Part shown: in pieces, positions 44,084 through 54,939 of the stretch
Numbering within the stretch: position 1 is the first letter of the stretch
How the letters are laid out: each line of letters opens with the position of its first letter
From: Meghimatium bilineatum
Lineage: Eukaryota; Mollusca; Gastropoda; Stylommatophora; Philomycidae
DNA: 64,000 nucleotides
Assembly (NCBI GenBank): GCA_034231615.1
Contig: CM067322.1
Span: forward strand, 99,457,087 to 99,521,086
Reading direction: 5' to 3'
The notes under the pieces: model-generated
What the model was told of the DNA's origin: nothing
The model's input: the letters and a program-made list of their open reading frames with translations, nothing else
Databases searched by the model: none
Made by a program: the position numbers and the translations under genes

Positions 44084-44500
44084 TTAACCTCTAGCAACAC
44101 CGCATTTCAATCCCTGATCTTTAATCCTAGCCATTGAAAAGGAATCATCATCCACATTAATCTCACTCTCGCGTGTTATATCTCTTAAGGAGTTCAAAAC
44201 GTCAGCGCGATCCATTGCCCCATCGCCCTGTGCCACAATCGCACACGATGCCAATTGATCCGCTCTTTCATTGCCTCGAACGCCCACATGTCCCGGCACG
44301 AAAATAAATGTAACCGCTTTCAAGCTCGCATTTCTCAAGGCCTCAATCCACTGTTCGCGAACGAGACCCACTTGTACCTTCTTAATCATACTCATAGAGT
44401 CACTCAAGATGCAGACCTGCGTTACCCTCTGTGTGCATAGCCACTCAAACGCCTTGGTCACCGCCATAGTCTCCATGGTCATGCTACTCGTAGTGACCAC
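44084..44500 (-). pseudogene. LINE RNase H domain
   Basis: Reads 'METMAVTKAFEWL' (catalytic Glu), 'VCILSDSMSMIKKV' (Asp), 'VTFIFVPGHVGVRGNERADQ' (His and Asp). The first catalytic Asp, in 'VIIYTDGSVIRH', lies in the upstream frame (about 44585). A frameshift near 44490 separates the two. Catalytic residues are otherwise complete. An in-frame stop near 44084 precedes the final Cys-rich stretch. Confidence 0.85.
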
Positions 44501-45224
44501 TTTCCTCCTTGATCGTTTTACCTGCGCACTGAGCTATAAAGGCCCAAGCACTGCAAACATGCCTAATTACAGATCCATCAGTGTATATAATCACATCCCC
44601 CTCTTTGGTACTCCCACTGATCAAAGCCTGCACCTCCCTCTCCACACCTGTGGGACACCATTCTCTGCACTCCCTGCCAAGTGATACCACTACTCTCAAA
44701 CAAGTTTCGAAATCCGTGGGTAGACCCATCCACTCCGCACCCGCCGCCACATCCTGCAATCTGCACACGCCCTGTATTACATCATCAGCACGTCCCATCC
44801 ACGACATTCCTGTCTTGAGTCTGCTGCCTTTAACTTTCTGTATTTCGGAATGCAACGGGTGTTCCTTATCTGCATGTATTTGAAGGTACGCCCGTGTACG
44901 GCAATACTGTAATCTATGCTCAGCTGTTGGGCAGTCAAGTAGGTATCGCATAGCTCTTGTCGATGTGTCTCTTGTGCATCCCAGAATGATACGCATTGCT
45001 GCATTCCGGACTCTATCCAGTCTTTCGATCTGAGTTTGGCTAAGAGTCAGAATTGCCAGTGCATATTCCACCACAGCCACAACCAAACCCTGGTACAAAA
45101 GAAATAACAATCTCTGCTCACACTGCGCAGCAGCCATAACCTTCATTGCTGCTAAGCCTTTGCCTGCCCTTATGATAATGTGGTCAACATGTTCCCTGAA
45201 ACTCAGGCTTCTGTCAAAAAACAC
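44484..45224 (-). pseudogene. LINE RT thumb/connection, 246-aa open frame
   Basis: 'GVFFDRSLSFREHVDHI' is the RT motif E region; 'AMRIILGCTRDTSTRAMRYL' and 'AEHRLQYCRTRAYLQI' are thumb and connection; it ends with 'GDVIIYTDGSVI', the first strand of RNase H. Motifs A-C are missing, because the element is truncated at about 45240. Best read as an I/Nimb-type LINE fragment; mutations are few in this frame. Confidence 0.85.
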
Positions 45225-45386
45225 ACCACTGACTCGGAGTTCGCATGTGCGCTATGTCCGGTGTGCGCTGATGATAACCCGTAGTCATAGCTTATAACTT
45301 AGTGTAAGTTATACAACAAGACGGGGTGCGGAGTTAATGATATACCATTTGCTATGACTTTGATATGAAACCTCATGAGTCGTAAT

Positions 45387-45574
45387 CAGTGCCGGATTTA
45401 CCTATAAGCTAAACAAGCTATAGCTTAGGGCCCCCATTTTCTTGTGGGCCTCCACATTAAAATTTTTTTAACTATCTATATATTCTTAATCGTTAAAGGG
45501 CCCCATGTGTCAAATAGCTTAGGGGCCAATTTCTCAAACAGCTTAGGGCCCTATCAAGTCTAAATCCGGCCCTG
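45387..45574. mobile_element. hAT MITE, 188 bp, exact 8-bp duplication
   Basis: Ends cagtgccggattta / taaatccggccctg. The duplication gtcgtaat is at 45379-45386 and 45575-45582. Interior blocks agcttagggccc recur in both orientations. A diverged sibling sits at 60699-60851. Confidence 0.93.
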
Positions 45575-45593
45575 GTCGTAATATCACAAGATT

Positions 45594-47350
45594 TGTCTGG
45601 TAAATGAATTAAGCTGGTTGGTTGAGTGGTTAATACAGCGAATGTCTGGTAAATGAATTAGGCTGGTTGGTTGAGTGGTTGATACAGCGAATGTCTGGTA
45701 ACTGAATTAGGCTGGTTGGTTGAGTGGTTGATACAGCGAATGTCTGGTAAATGAATTAGGCTGGTTGATTGAGTGGTTGATACAGCGAATGTCTGGTAAA
45801 TGAATTAGGCTGGTTGGTTGAGTGGTTGATACAGCGAATGTCTGGTAAATGAATTCGGCTGGTTGGTTGAGTGGATGATACATCGAATGTCTGGTAAATG
45901 AATTAAGCTGGGTGGTTGAGTGGTTGATACAGCGAATGTCTAGTAAATGAATTAGGCTGGTTGGTTGAGTGGTTGATACAGCTAATGTCTGGTAAATGAA
46001 TTAGGCTGGTTGGTTGAGTGGTTGATACCGCGAATGTCTGGTAAATGAATTAGGCTTGTTGGTTGAGTGGTTGATACAGCGAATGTCTGGTAAATGAATT
46101 AGGCTGGTTGATTGAGTGGTTGATACAGCGAATGTCTGGTAAATGAATTAGGCTGGTTGGTTGAGTGGTTGATACAGCTAATGTCTGGTAAATGAATTCG
46201 GCTGGTTGGTTGAGTGGATGATACATCGAATGTCTGGTAAATGAATTAGGCTGGTTGGTTGAGTGGTTAATACAGCGAATGTCTGGTAAATGAATTCGGC
46301 TGGTTGGTTGAGTGGTTGATACAGCGAATGTCTGGTAAATGAATTAGGCTGGTTGGTTGAGTGGTTGATACAGCGAATGTCTGGTAAATGAATTAGGCTG
46401 GTTGATTGAGTGGTTGATACAGCGAATGTCTGGTAAATGAATTAGGCTGGTTGGTTGAGTGGTTGATACAGCGAATGTCTGGTAAATGAATTCGGCTGGT
46501 TGGTTGAGTGGATGATACATCGAATGTCTGGTAAATGAATTAGGCTGGTTGGTTGAGTGGTTGATACATCGAATGTCTGATAAATGAATTAAGCTGGGTG
46601 GTTGAGTGGTTGATACAGCGAATGTCTGGTAAATGAATTAGGCTGGTTGGTTGAGTGGTTGATACAGCGAATGTCTGGTAAATGAATTCGGCTGGTTGGT
46701 TGAGTGGATGATACATCGAATGTCTGATAAATGAATTAAGCTGGGTGGTTGAGTGGTTGATACAGCGAATGTCTAGTAAATGAATTAGGCTGGTTGGTTG
46801 AGTGGTTGATACAGCGAATGTCTGGTAAATGAATTAGGCTGGTTGGTTGAGTGGTTGATACAGCGAATGTCTGGTAAATGAATTCGGCTGGTTGGTTGAG
46901 TGGATGATACATCGAATGTCTGATAAATGAATTAGGCTGGTTGGTTGAGTGGTTGATACATCGAATGTCTGATAAATGAATTGAGCTGGGTGGTTGAGTG
47001 GTTGATACAGCGAATGTCTGATAAATGAATTAGGCTGGTTGGTTGAGTGGTTGATACAGCGAATGTCTGGTAAATGAATTCGGCTGGTTGGTTGAGTGGA
47101 TGATACATCGAATGTCTGATAAATGAATTAAGCTGGGTGGTTGAGTGGTTGATACAGCGAATGTCTGGTAAATGAATTATGCTGGTTGGTTGAGTGGTTG
47201 ATACAGCTAATGTCTGGTAAATGAATTAGGCTGGTTGGTTGAGCGGTTGATACAGCTAATGTCTGGCAAATGAATTAGGCTGGTTGGTTGAGTGGTTGAT
47301 GCAGGGAATGTCTGGTAAATGAATTAGGCTGGTTGATTGAGTGGTTGATA
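45594..47350. repeat. 49-bp satellite, ~36 copies, with variant classes
   Basis: Unit tgtctggtaaatgaattagg, ctggttggttgagtggttga, tacagcgaa. At least three variants recur: ...aattaggctggttgg...gttgatacagcg; ...aattcggctgg...gatgatacatcg; ...aattaagctgggtgg... They occur in repeated order (the 'tcgg/gatg/catcg' type is often followed by a fixed partner), a higher-order pattern. tggttggttgagtggttgata resembles a tRNA A-box, so the unit may come from a tRNA-like SINE head. Confidence 0.95.
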
Positions 47351-47394
47351 AGAGAGATTCGCGGGCTCATGTCCTTTGACCCAATATGAATTAC

Positions 47395-47710
47395 GCTGGA
47401 CATGATTCTCTCGGAACTGAAGCCTGCTTCTTTTAGGCTTCTTTTGTTCGTTCTCAGGCTCCTGAAGATTAACAGGATGTAATCCCGTGAACGGAATGCT
47501 TCTGTGTCACAGTTAGCAGCTTTACTGTGATATCTGCGCCTTTCGGCCCTGACACATCCGACTTCAGCGTGGCTTCTGTGTCCCTTTGATCCTATATGGA
47601 ATGGGATGTTTCCATAACCTCTATAGTCGCCTCTTATGACATGCATGGAAGGAAACCAGTGTTGCTGTTCTTTACTCCCCTTTCGGGCCTCACAACACAC
47701 GGGCAGTGAT
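47395..47710 (-). mobile_element. SINE1b copy, complete
   Basis: The reverse complement runs ctgcccgtgtgttgtgaggc, ccgaaaggggagtaaagaac, ccatgcatgtcataagaggc, tgaagtcggatgtgtcaggg, aagcattccgttcacgggat, ctgagaacgaacaaaagaag. A long minus-strand open frame here is incidental. Confidence 0.85.
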
Positions 47711-47839
47711 GTCTGCTACAGACCTAGTTCTTGGCTGTTTGACCATTCCTGCGACCTTCTTCAACACGTTTAAATGCTCAAAATAGGAAATGGGTACAAC
47801 AGGCGTAAATGATTAACTGTATTATGCTAAGCTTTCCTC

Positions 47840-48025
47840 ATATATACTCAGCTCCTCTCATTGAATGTCTAGGCCGAATGTCAAGAGTACCACACATAGC
47901 ACGTAACTCCGAAGTTTCAAATGATAACCCCTGGGGATCTCAGAATAAATGCACTTAACAAGACCATGTGTCGAACCCGCGATCGTTTGAGCACATGGGT
48001 AAATAGCTTAACCACTATGCAGGGA
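47840..48025 (-). mobile_element. tRNA-derived SINE4, A and B boxes visible
   Basis: The reverse complement begins ggtccctgcatagtggttaa, then gctatttacccatgtgctca and acgatcgcgggttcgacaca. A-box TAGTGGTTAAG and B-box GGTTCGACAC are both present at tRNA-like spacing. The body continues with aaacttcggagttacgtgct. It is not a tRNA gene because the acceptor and anticodon arms do not pair well. Confidence 0.65.
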
Positions 48026-48279
48026 CCTCTTCGTCTGCATTCATTCTCTTAATAACTAACGCAGGAGTTCGTGTGATTTCCTGGTGAAGAATGTTGTACT
48101 GATAGTTTCACATGGGATCTGCGTGATTTTTCACCCTCCGGTCCAGGGCATCCGTTTTCGGCATGGTGCAAGGATTTGACCTCTGATATGACAGACATGT
48201 GTACTGCGTTAGGCAACTCCGATTATTGTTAAACATTTCAATGGTCATTTATTTATACTTTGTTTCATCAGACAATGAA

Positions 48280-48540
48280 GCGCAAAGAAATAGGCAGGTT
48301 GGCCTTACCCAGTGACGTAAAATGGGTTTGCACCCTGGCATGTTATATTGAAGGTCACAAAAAGGGCCAGTGCTATAACGATACTGTTACCTGCCATGCT
48401 TTGTGTAAGAGGCGACTAAGCAAGTTTTGGAGATATTGCCGGACATTCCATCCCATAGTCAAGATGAAAAGTGCAAGTATTACATTCACGCTGTTAAACA
48501 TGCCGCATTACGCAACGCATTCCGTTCTCTGGACTAAATT
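48280..48540 (+). mobile_element. SINE1b copy, diverged
   Basis: Blocks gctataacgatactgttacc, tgccatgctttgtgtaagag, gcgactaagcaagttttgga, acgcaacgcattccgttctc, tggactaaattttattaatt. The tail is lost; it abuts the 22-bp array. Confidence 0.6.
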
Positions 48541-48545
48541 TTATT

Positions 48546-49953
48546 AATTTACCTAAGAACATTCACCTACCTGAGTGAGAACATTCCTCTACCTGGGTGA
48601 GAACATTCACCTACCTGAGTGAGAACATTCATCTACCTGAGTGAGAACATTCATCTACCTTAGTGAGAACATTCATCTACCTGAGTGAGAACATTCATCT
48701 ACCTGAGTGAGAACATTCATCTACCTGAGTGAGAACATTCATCTACCTGAGTGAGAACATTCATCTACCTGAGTGAGAACATTCATCTACCTGAGAACAT
48801 TCATCTACCTGAGTGAGAACATTCATCTACCTGAGAACATTCATCTACCTGAGTGAGAACATTCATCTACCTGAGTGAGAACATTCATCTACCTGAGTGA
48901 GAACATTCATCTACCTGAGTGAGAACATTCATCTACCTGAGAACATTCATCTACCTGAGTGAGAACATTCATCTACCTGAGAACATTCATCTACCTGAGT
49001 GAGAACATTCATCTACCTGGGTGAGAACATTCATCTACCTGGGTGAGAACATTCATCTACCTGGGTGAGAACATTCATCTACCTGGGTGAGAACATTCAT
49101 CTACCTGGGTGAGAACATTCATCTACCTGAGTGAGAACATTCATCTACCTGGGTGAGAACATTCATCTACCTGGGTGAGAACATTCATCTACCTGAGTGA
49201 GAACATTCATCTACCTGGGTGAGAACATTCATCTACCTGGGTGAGAACATTCATCTACCTGGGTGAGAACATTCATCTACCTGAGTGAGAACATTCATCT
49301 ACCTGAGAACATTCATCTACCTGAGTGAGAACATTCATCTACCTGAGAACATTCATCTACCTGAGTGAGAACATTCATCTACCTGGGTGAGAACATTCAT
49401 CTACCTGGGTGAGAACATTCATCTACCTGGGTGAGAACATTCATCTACCTGGGTGAGAACATTCATCTACCTGGGTGAGAACATTCATCTACCTGGGTGA
49501 GAACATTCATCTACCTGGGTGAGAACATTCATCTACCTGGGTGAGAACATTCATCTACCTGGGTGAGAACATTCATCTACCTGGGTGAGAACATTCATCT
49601 ACCTGAGTGAGAACATTCATCTACCTGGGTGAGAACATTCATCTACCTGGGTGAGAACATTCATCTACCTGGGTGAGAACATTCATCTACCTGAGTGAGA
49701 ACATTCATCTACCTGGGTGAGAACATTCATCTACCTGGGTGAGAACATTCATCTACCTGAGTGAGAACATTCATCTACCTGGGTGAGAACATTCATCTAC
49801 CTGGGTGAGAACATTCATCTACCTGAGTGAGAACATTCATCTACCTGGGTGAGAACATTCATCTACCTGGGTGAGAACATTCATCTACCTGGGTGAGAAC
49901 ATTCATCTACCTGAGTGAGAACATTCATCTACCTGAGTGAGAACATTCAGCTC
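48546..49953. repeat. 22-bp satellite, ~64 copies
   Basis: Unit gagaacattcatctacctga plus gt, with a g/a variant (gggt or gagt) and an 18-bp form lacking four bases. The gggt form is concentrated in the centre and right, showing local homogenisation. Confidence 0.95.
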
Positions 49954-49954
49954 A

Positions 49955-51015
49955 TTTTTCTTTTAGTTCTACACTATGACCTTTATTCTAGTTTCGATGT
50001 ACTAACTAACCTGTGCAGTGTGATTGGGCATGCGTAGTGTGTGATTGAAGTAATGTTAGGGTTAGGATTAGAATTAGTATTTAGAATTAAGGTAGGGTTA
50101 ACGGCTATTGCGGGAGGGGTCATCTCAGTGTGTAGCGCGCAGACAGTAAAAATAACTGGAAAAGGAGAAAATAAATGCTGTAAAATCTTGTGAGTGTCGA
50201 GATGTGACGTCACGGCATCTATCGATATGATTGGTGTTCCACGGAAATCCGTGACGTCAGCTATTTAAAAATGTAAGAAGTGTGCTATTTATAGCGCAGT
50301 GTAAACCTACAAGAAAAATGAGCCGAACATTCAATCTACATTAATGAGAACACCCATCTACATTATTGATAACACCCATCTACATTAGTGATAACACCCA
50401 TCTACATTAGTGATAACACCCATCTACATTAGTGATAACACCCATCTACATTAGTGACAGCATCCATCTACATTAGTGAGAACATCCATCTACATTAGTG
50501 ATAACACCCATCTACATTAATGAGAACATCCATCTACATTAGTGACAGCATCCATCTACATTAGTGAGAAAATACATCTACATTAGTGAGAACATACATC
50601 TACATTAGTGAGAAAATACATCTACATTAGTGAGAACATACATCTACATTAGTGAGAACGAACGCAGAAGATATACGATGAAGCCGAAGGGTGAAAGTAA
50701 AGAATAGTTCTCTTCTGTGCTATAAATAGCACAATGTTGACAATCTATCCAACGTCATGGATTCACGTGTAACACCAATCAAAATAATGGCTGCCGTGAC
50801 GTCACATCCGATAATCACTTGAGTTCAAATCTAGACACAGACTAACTTATGCATAATCTGTTTGTTTTCCAATTTACACATTTTTTACAATTTCCTATTA
50901 TTTGTGATGAACGATCAGTATTTCTGCCCGCTATACACGGAGCGAGGTGCGCGCACACATTAGAAATATTATTTCTAATCCTAACCTGACTCTAAGTACT
51001 TACCCGTAAGCTTGC
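49955..51015. mobile_element. Foldback element with an internal 22-bp array
   Basis: The inner arms are inverted copies: atgtgacgtcacggca ... gattggtgttccacg ... gtgctatttatagcgcag (50201-50303) versus, reversed, 50706-50812. The outer words gttaggattagaa (50061-50073) and its inverse (50975-50990) extend the similarity. Between the arms (50325-50668) lies a 22-bp array. A second inverted word pair (gctcatttttctttt at 49952; aagaaaaatgagc at 50309) borders the neighbouring array. Confidence 0.65.
50325..50668. repeat. 22-bp array inside the foldback, ~15 copies
   Basis: Units gagaacatacatctacatta plus gt, with variants gataacacccatctacatta and gacagcatccatctacatta. Same length and register as the 48.5-49.95 kb array (gagaacattcatctacctga plus gt), so the two arrays are related. 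Confidence 0.93.
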
Positions 51016-51326
51016 CAAATCACACAACAAAGGTTAGGTAACACCTCGACACTAGAGCAAAGGTCACAGCGGAGAACTATAATTTACTTCAGCCAGCAGA
51101 AGTACTAAGTGTAATATGTTTTTCTAAAAGGGAAAAGTGGACCCCATAAACTGCCATCGTATCTACGCCCATGATAGTGAACAAACTCATACTGACTCGG
51201 ATCCTACCATAATATCTAACAACATGACCACACACCAGCTTCCTACACATAACCGTTATTAATCCAACTTATCGCAAGTTATACACACATTTCCTATCGG
51301 TTTTACAAAGATCAATGCCCTATATC

Positions 51327-51400
51327 AGCGGTTCTCAACCTGCATTAACACGTCAGTCGCGATCAAGTTTCAACTAACTACACATAACCTACGTTGATGT
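51327..51400 (+). mobile_element. Lone hAT terminus
   Basis: cagcggttctcaacctgcat and a following cagtcgcgatcaagtttcaa resemble one end of a Charlie-like hAT element. No partner end or 8-bp duplication seen. Confidence 0.4.
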
Positions 51401-51934
51401 TTTAGTACACACTACTACCTAACACAGTCTTACCTAGAAATCATCGATCCGGTGTGTCACAATACAGCAGACGAATTTGAGAAATATTATTAAAACAACT
51501 TTCGAACGATTCTTCTAGTAAAGTCGAAGTGTTCCTATCAGTAACATGCTTCCCAGGACTTACCATGTCAGACTCGCAGTGTCTAGGGTCAAGCATGCGT
51601 CTGTATTGTTCGGTTTCCGCAGAGTTCTTCGTCTGGATCAATGTGACCTCTAGTCAACTTGCCACGCCCTCAATAAGTGGAAGTCGCGGTAAGAGTTCAG
51701 ACTAGTCTGGATTCTTGATTTGTTTGTGTCTACGCGTATTGACAACAATATGATGTGTACGCATGATATCACGAGCGCCATATTCTGTACGTGATATTTG
51801 TTTAGTGTACACATGTGTTGTATAATATTATTATCAAATGCCGTCACCGCATCGAAGATTGGCTGTATATGCGTACGGTATTTATATATGTACACACAAC
51901 TAATGAGGTAAATAATCTAGAAAGTCGGTTAGTT

Positions 51935-52036
51935 ATGGCACCGGATCACGAGGATACAAGCGCGGATCAATACCGATACCAGTGCAAGGGTCGAAAAAGC
52001 AATACCCAGGAGCGCCGTAAACGAGATGAATTGAAT
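51935..52036 (+). CDS. Candidate first coding exon, bHLH basic region (bHLH-PAS-like)
   Basis: From ATG at 51935, 34 codons lead to 'GRKSNTQERRKRDELN', directly followed by gtacgtata, a fair splice donor. The last 12 residues align without gaps to the basic region and start of helix 1 of Clock/NPAS-type bHLH-PAS factors (N-x-x-E-basic-basic-basic-R-D-x-hydrophobic-N). The GC content is well above background and the segment is not in any repeat family here. Downstream sequence in the same frame quickly enters a SINE1b, consistent with an intron. No later exon (rest of HLH, PAS) was found in the remaining 12 kb, so this may be a first exon before a long intron, or chance. Family is inference; start codon uncertain. 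Confidence 0.33.
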
Positions 52037-52144
52037 GTACGTATAGGGGAGGGGACAACTCGCCTAAGTGTTCCGACATTTCTAGTTTCGGCGCTGTTTG
52101 AAAATGAAGTAAATATCCAGAAATTGATTCATTATAGCACGTGT

Positions 52145-52420
52145 GCTACTAGAACCCCATTGATTTGGGGGGGGGGGGTACAGAATATCAATATTTTTAC
52201 CTTCCATGCATGTCGTAAGAGGCTACTAAATAAGTTTTAGGGTGTTCTTAGAAATCATCATATATAGCATTAAAATAGCCATCCATGAAATGCTGAAATC
52301 GGATGTGTTGGGCCGAAAGAGAGATTTCGTAGCTAAGCTGTAAATTATGGCACACCACATTCCGTTCTCTAGATTACATCCTGCAGGTGTTTGAGAACGG
52401 ACACCGAAGAAGAAGAATCA
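52145..52420 (+). mobile_element. SINE1b copy
   Basis: cacgtgtgctactagaaccc head, a G-run, then ttaccttccatgcatgtcgt, aagaggctactaaataagtt, tgaaatcggatgtgttgggc, cacattccgttctctagatt, gtttgagaacggacaccg, (aag)n tail. Confidence 0.8.
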
Positions 52421-52544
52421 CTGTATGATGTGCAGTAATTAGTGCGATAGCTTTTTAACCAGGTGGTCTAGGATTCTGACTACACACGGCTCTGGAGTCA
52501 TGCTAAGCTCGGCTAAATGATACATCTGAAAAAGAAATAGCCAC

Positions 52545-52612
52545 CACCTTCTTATTCTTCCGAGTTCATTCAACAATAGCTCGACACATCCGTCTTCGGC
52601 GGGATTGTCACT
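52545..52612 (-). mobile_element. SINE1a head-plus-tail deletion copy
   Basis: The reverse complement is cccgccgaagacggatgtgt-cgagc joined to ttgaatgaactcggaagaat. Almost the entire middle is missing. Confidence 0.55.
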
Positions 52613-52663
52613 ACCTGATAGGGATCACACTACATAGTCATGTTGAATGCCGCAGACAAACAC

Positions 52664-53231
52664 ACGCATAGTAATGTATTCAACATAGCAATGTATTCAA
52701 CATAGCAATGTATTCAACATAGCAATGTATTCAACATAGCAATGTATTCAACATAGCAATGTATTCAACATAGCAATGTATTCAACATAGCAATGTATTC
52801 AACATAGCAATGTATTCAACGTAACAATGTATTCAACGTAGCAATGTATTCAACGTAGCAATGTATTCAACGTAGCAATGTATTCAACGTAGCAATGTAT
52901 TCAACGTAGCAATGTATTCAACGTAGCAATGTATTCAACGTATCAATGTATTCAACGTAGCAATGTATTCAACGTAGCAATGTATTCAACGTAGTAATGT
53001 ATTCAACGTAGCAATGTATTCAACGTAGCAATGTATTCAACGTAGTAATGTATTCAACATAGTAATGTATTCAACATAGCAATGTATTCAACATAGCAAT
53101 GTATTCAACATAGCAATGTATTCAACATAGTAATGTATTCAACATAGCAATGTATTCAACATAGTAATGTATTCAACATAGCAATGTATTCAACATAGCA
53201 ATGTATTCAACATAGCAATGTATTCAACATA
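52664..53231. repeat. 17-bp minisatellite, ~33 copies in variant blocks
   Basis: Unit caatgtattcaacatag. The first ~8 units carry 'acat', the next ~14 carry 'acgt' and the last ~11 'acat' again, so a variant block is embedded in the array. Confidence 0.95.
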
Positions 53232-53329
53232 AGCCTTGAATATATAGAAATAAGACTACCTGTTATTTTATCATTTATTGTTCAGTTTAATTAATAATAT
53301 CGAGAAATAAGCGTCCAGGAGGTTGAGCT

Positions 53330-54895
53330 TGCGGTGTGTAAGTACATCCTGGGGAGCTGACAAGACAACACGTAGACATGCATACATTGGAGACATGAGA
53401 TCCATATTAGATAAACTATAATCTCTCCTGCAGCCACATAATCAAAAATCTCCTGCATACACATGGACAGAGTACTTCGCTTCCTTTGTGGCGGCATGAG
53501 GTCAACACAAACAGTGACACGTGAAATCTATGCAAACATACTTCCACTAGACATTAGAAGAGAAAAGGCAACTATAAAAACTGTTGAAAACACAAAATAC
53601 GACCACAAAAATATCCAAAACAAAGAAGTAGCCAACAAATAGACACGCAAATTAAGACTAAACGAAAAAAATTCCCAGTACAGCTAGCAGAAGAACTAAA
53701 AAAGAAACTCAACTTCCTGAAGATAGAGAGAAATCTGAAAGAGTATCAAATTTCCCACCAAATGTATCCCTTATACTTCCCCAAATAAATACTACACTAA
53801 TTGACACGTTCATTAACCAAGGAAACGAAGACATCCTTAAATCCAATGCACTCCTACCCCATGTACTGTATCCAAGTAAACACAGATTGGTCAGCCTTCA
53901 AAGCCACCATCAATGCAGGATATGGCCCTCTCAGTCTTCCCTGGCAAAACATTAATGGAGTTATCTGCAGCTTGTGGAGAGTTCTGCAGCAACTATGACG
54001 TAGATGTGAAAACAATCTCAGAAACACTCTCATACATCACCAACAAATACAAAAATGATGCAACACATCCACACACAAAAAACAACCTAGTAATATTCAC
54101 AGACTTCCTGTCTGCTTCATAAGACCTTGAAAACTGGAATTCAACTGCAGAGAAAACCATAAGCAACATACTTCAATCTACAAACATACTTACATTCAAT
54201 ACTACACACTACAGTGGAAAACAGGTCACACAGTAATCAGCGGGAATGAAAGTGCTTTCAAACTGGAGAAACTCCACCGAAGACGGATGTGTCGGGCCAT
54301 TGGCGCAAATAAAACGGTGACACAACGCATTTCCATTCTCTGGACTGCATCATGCTGGAGATCTAGTAGTACTGCTACAGGAGAGATCCAGCAGGAGTTT
54401 GAGAATGAACGCTGAAGAAGAAGAAGAAGAAACTGGAGAAACAGGGAGCAAGTATGCCCCAAGCAGGGAAGTGCGATACATTTTCTGTGTATCATGCAAG
54501 TCTTCGAAATGCCGCCCATTAAATGTTTTTTGTAACTTATTAAATGGTTCAAATTGTATTTTGATTTAGCTGCTTATTACGCCTCCTTACGGTGCCACTT
54601 GACTCTGCATCATAGCACGGCTTTTGTGACCAGATATTGCCAGGCAGCCTTAGAACAGCTAAACACATTATCCGCAACATCTCTAAACAACAATAGATGA
54701 ACTGCTATGCCACTGGCTCAAAAAGAAGAGTACTTTTTGCCAGGTATGTCCCAATCAAATCCATACAGCATAAATAGGTACACCACACAGATCAAACCAC
54801 AATATTTAGGCTGCTGATAACACATGTACAACTTAACAAACACCTGCAAAGAATTACCGCAGACAGGACCGCAGATATTTTCTTCATAAGGGATG
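53330..54895 (+). mobile_element. RNase H LINE relic split by SINE1a
   Basis: Frames read 'RVLRFLCGGMRSTQTVTRE' (RT C-terminus), 'NTDWSAFKATINAGYG' (decayed first RNase H motif), 'NNLVIFTDFLSASQDLENW' (Asp motif), 'LQWKTGHTVISGNES' (His motif), then, after the SINE, 'HTDQTTIFRLL', the tail seen in the nested LINE at 12.3 kb. Same class as that LINE but older, with many frameshifts. Confidence 0.7.
54273..54429 (+). mobile_element. SINE1a with 13-bp target duplication
   Basis: Bounded by aaactggagaaac at 54260-54272 and 54430-54442, exact. Length 157 bp; head tccaccgaagacggatgtgt, tail gaatgaacgctgaagaagaa. The best reference copy of the short form, splitting the RNase H LINE just after its His motif. 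Confidence 0.93.
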
Positions 54896-54939
54896 GGTTT
54901 CAAAATTTTTGTGCGTCTGGTCTGATTTGCGGCGAAAAT

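Larger units (their letters stand above)
43913..45240 (-). mobile_element. 5'-truncated RNase H LINE (I-like), ~1.3 kb
   Basis: Minus-strand element with an (actaacta)n tail at 43915-43946. Keeps the end of RT and the whole RNase H, then a short 'LWMCPVC-DDDPT' terminus coded just before the tail. The GC content is clearly higher than in its surroundings, so it may be a younger or compositionally different element. Its bare 3' end also occurs at about 60628 (minus) and 57674 (plus). Confidence 0.85.

Noticed and set aside
47275..47700. 141-codon minus-strand open frame
   Set aside because: It lies entirely in a SINE1b copy and the end of the 49-bp satellite. Other copies of the same SINE do not keep the frame.
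50053..50070. Telomere-like ttagggttagg
   Set aside because: Only two or three units, inside a foldback arm. Another in the MITE at 63483 is equally short. Not telomeric DNA.
48546..50668. CRISPR-like regularly repeated array
   Set aside because: Repeats are directly adjacent with no unique spacers, and the sequence is clearly eukaryotic. Minisatellites, not CRISPR.
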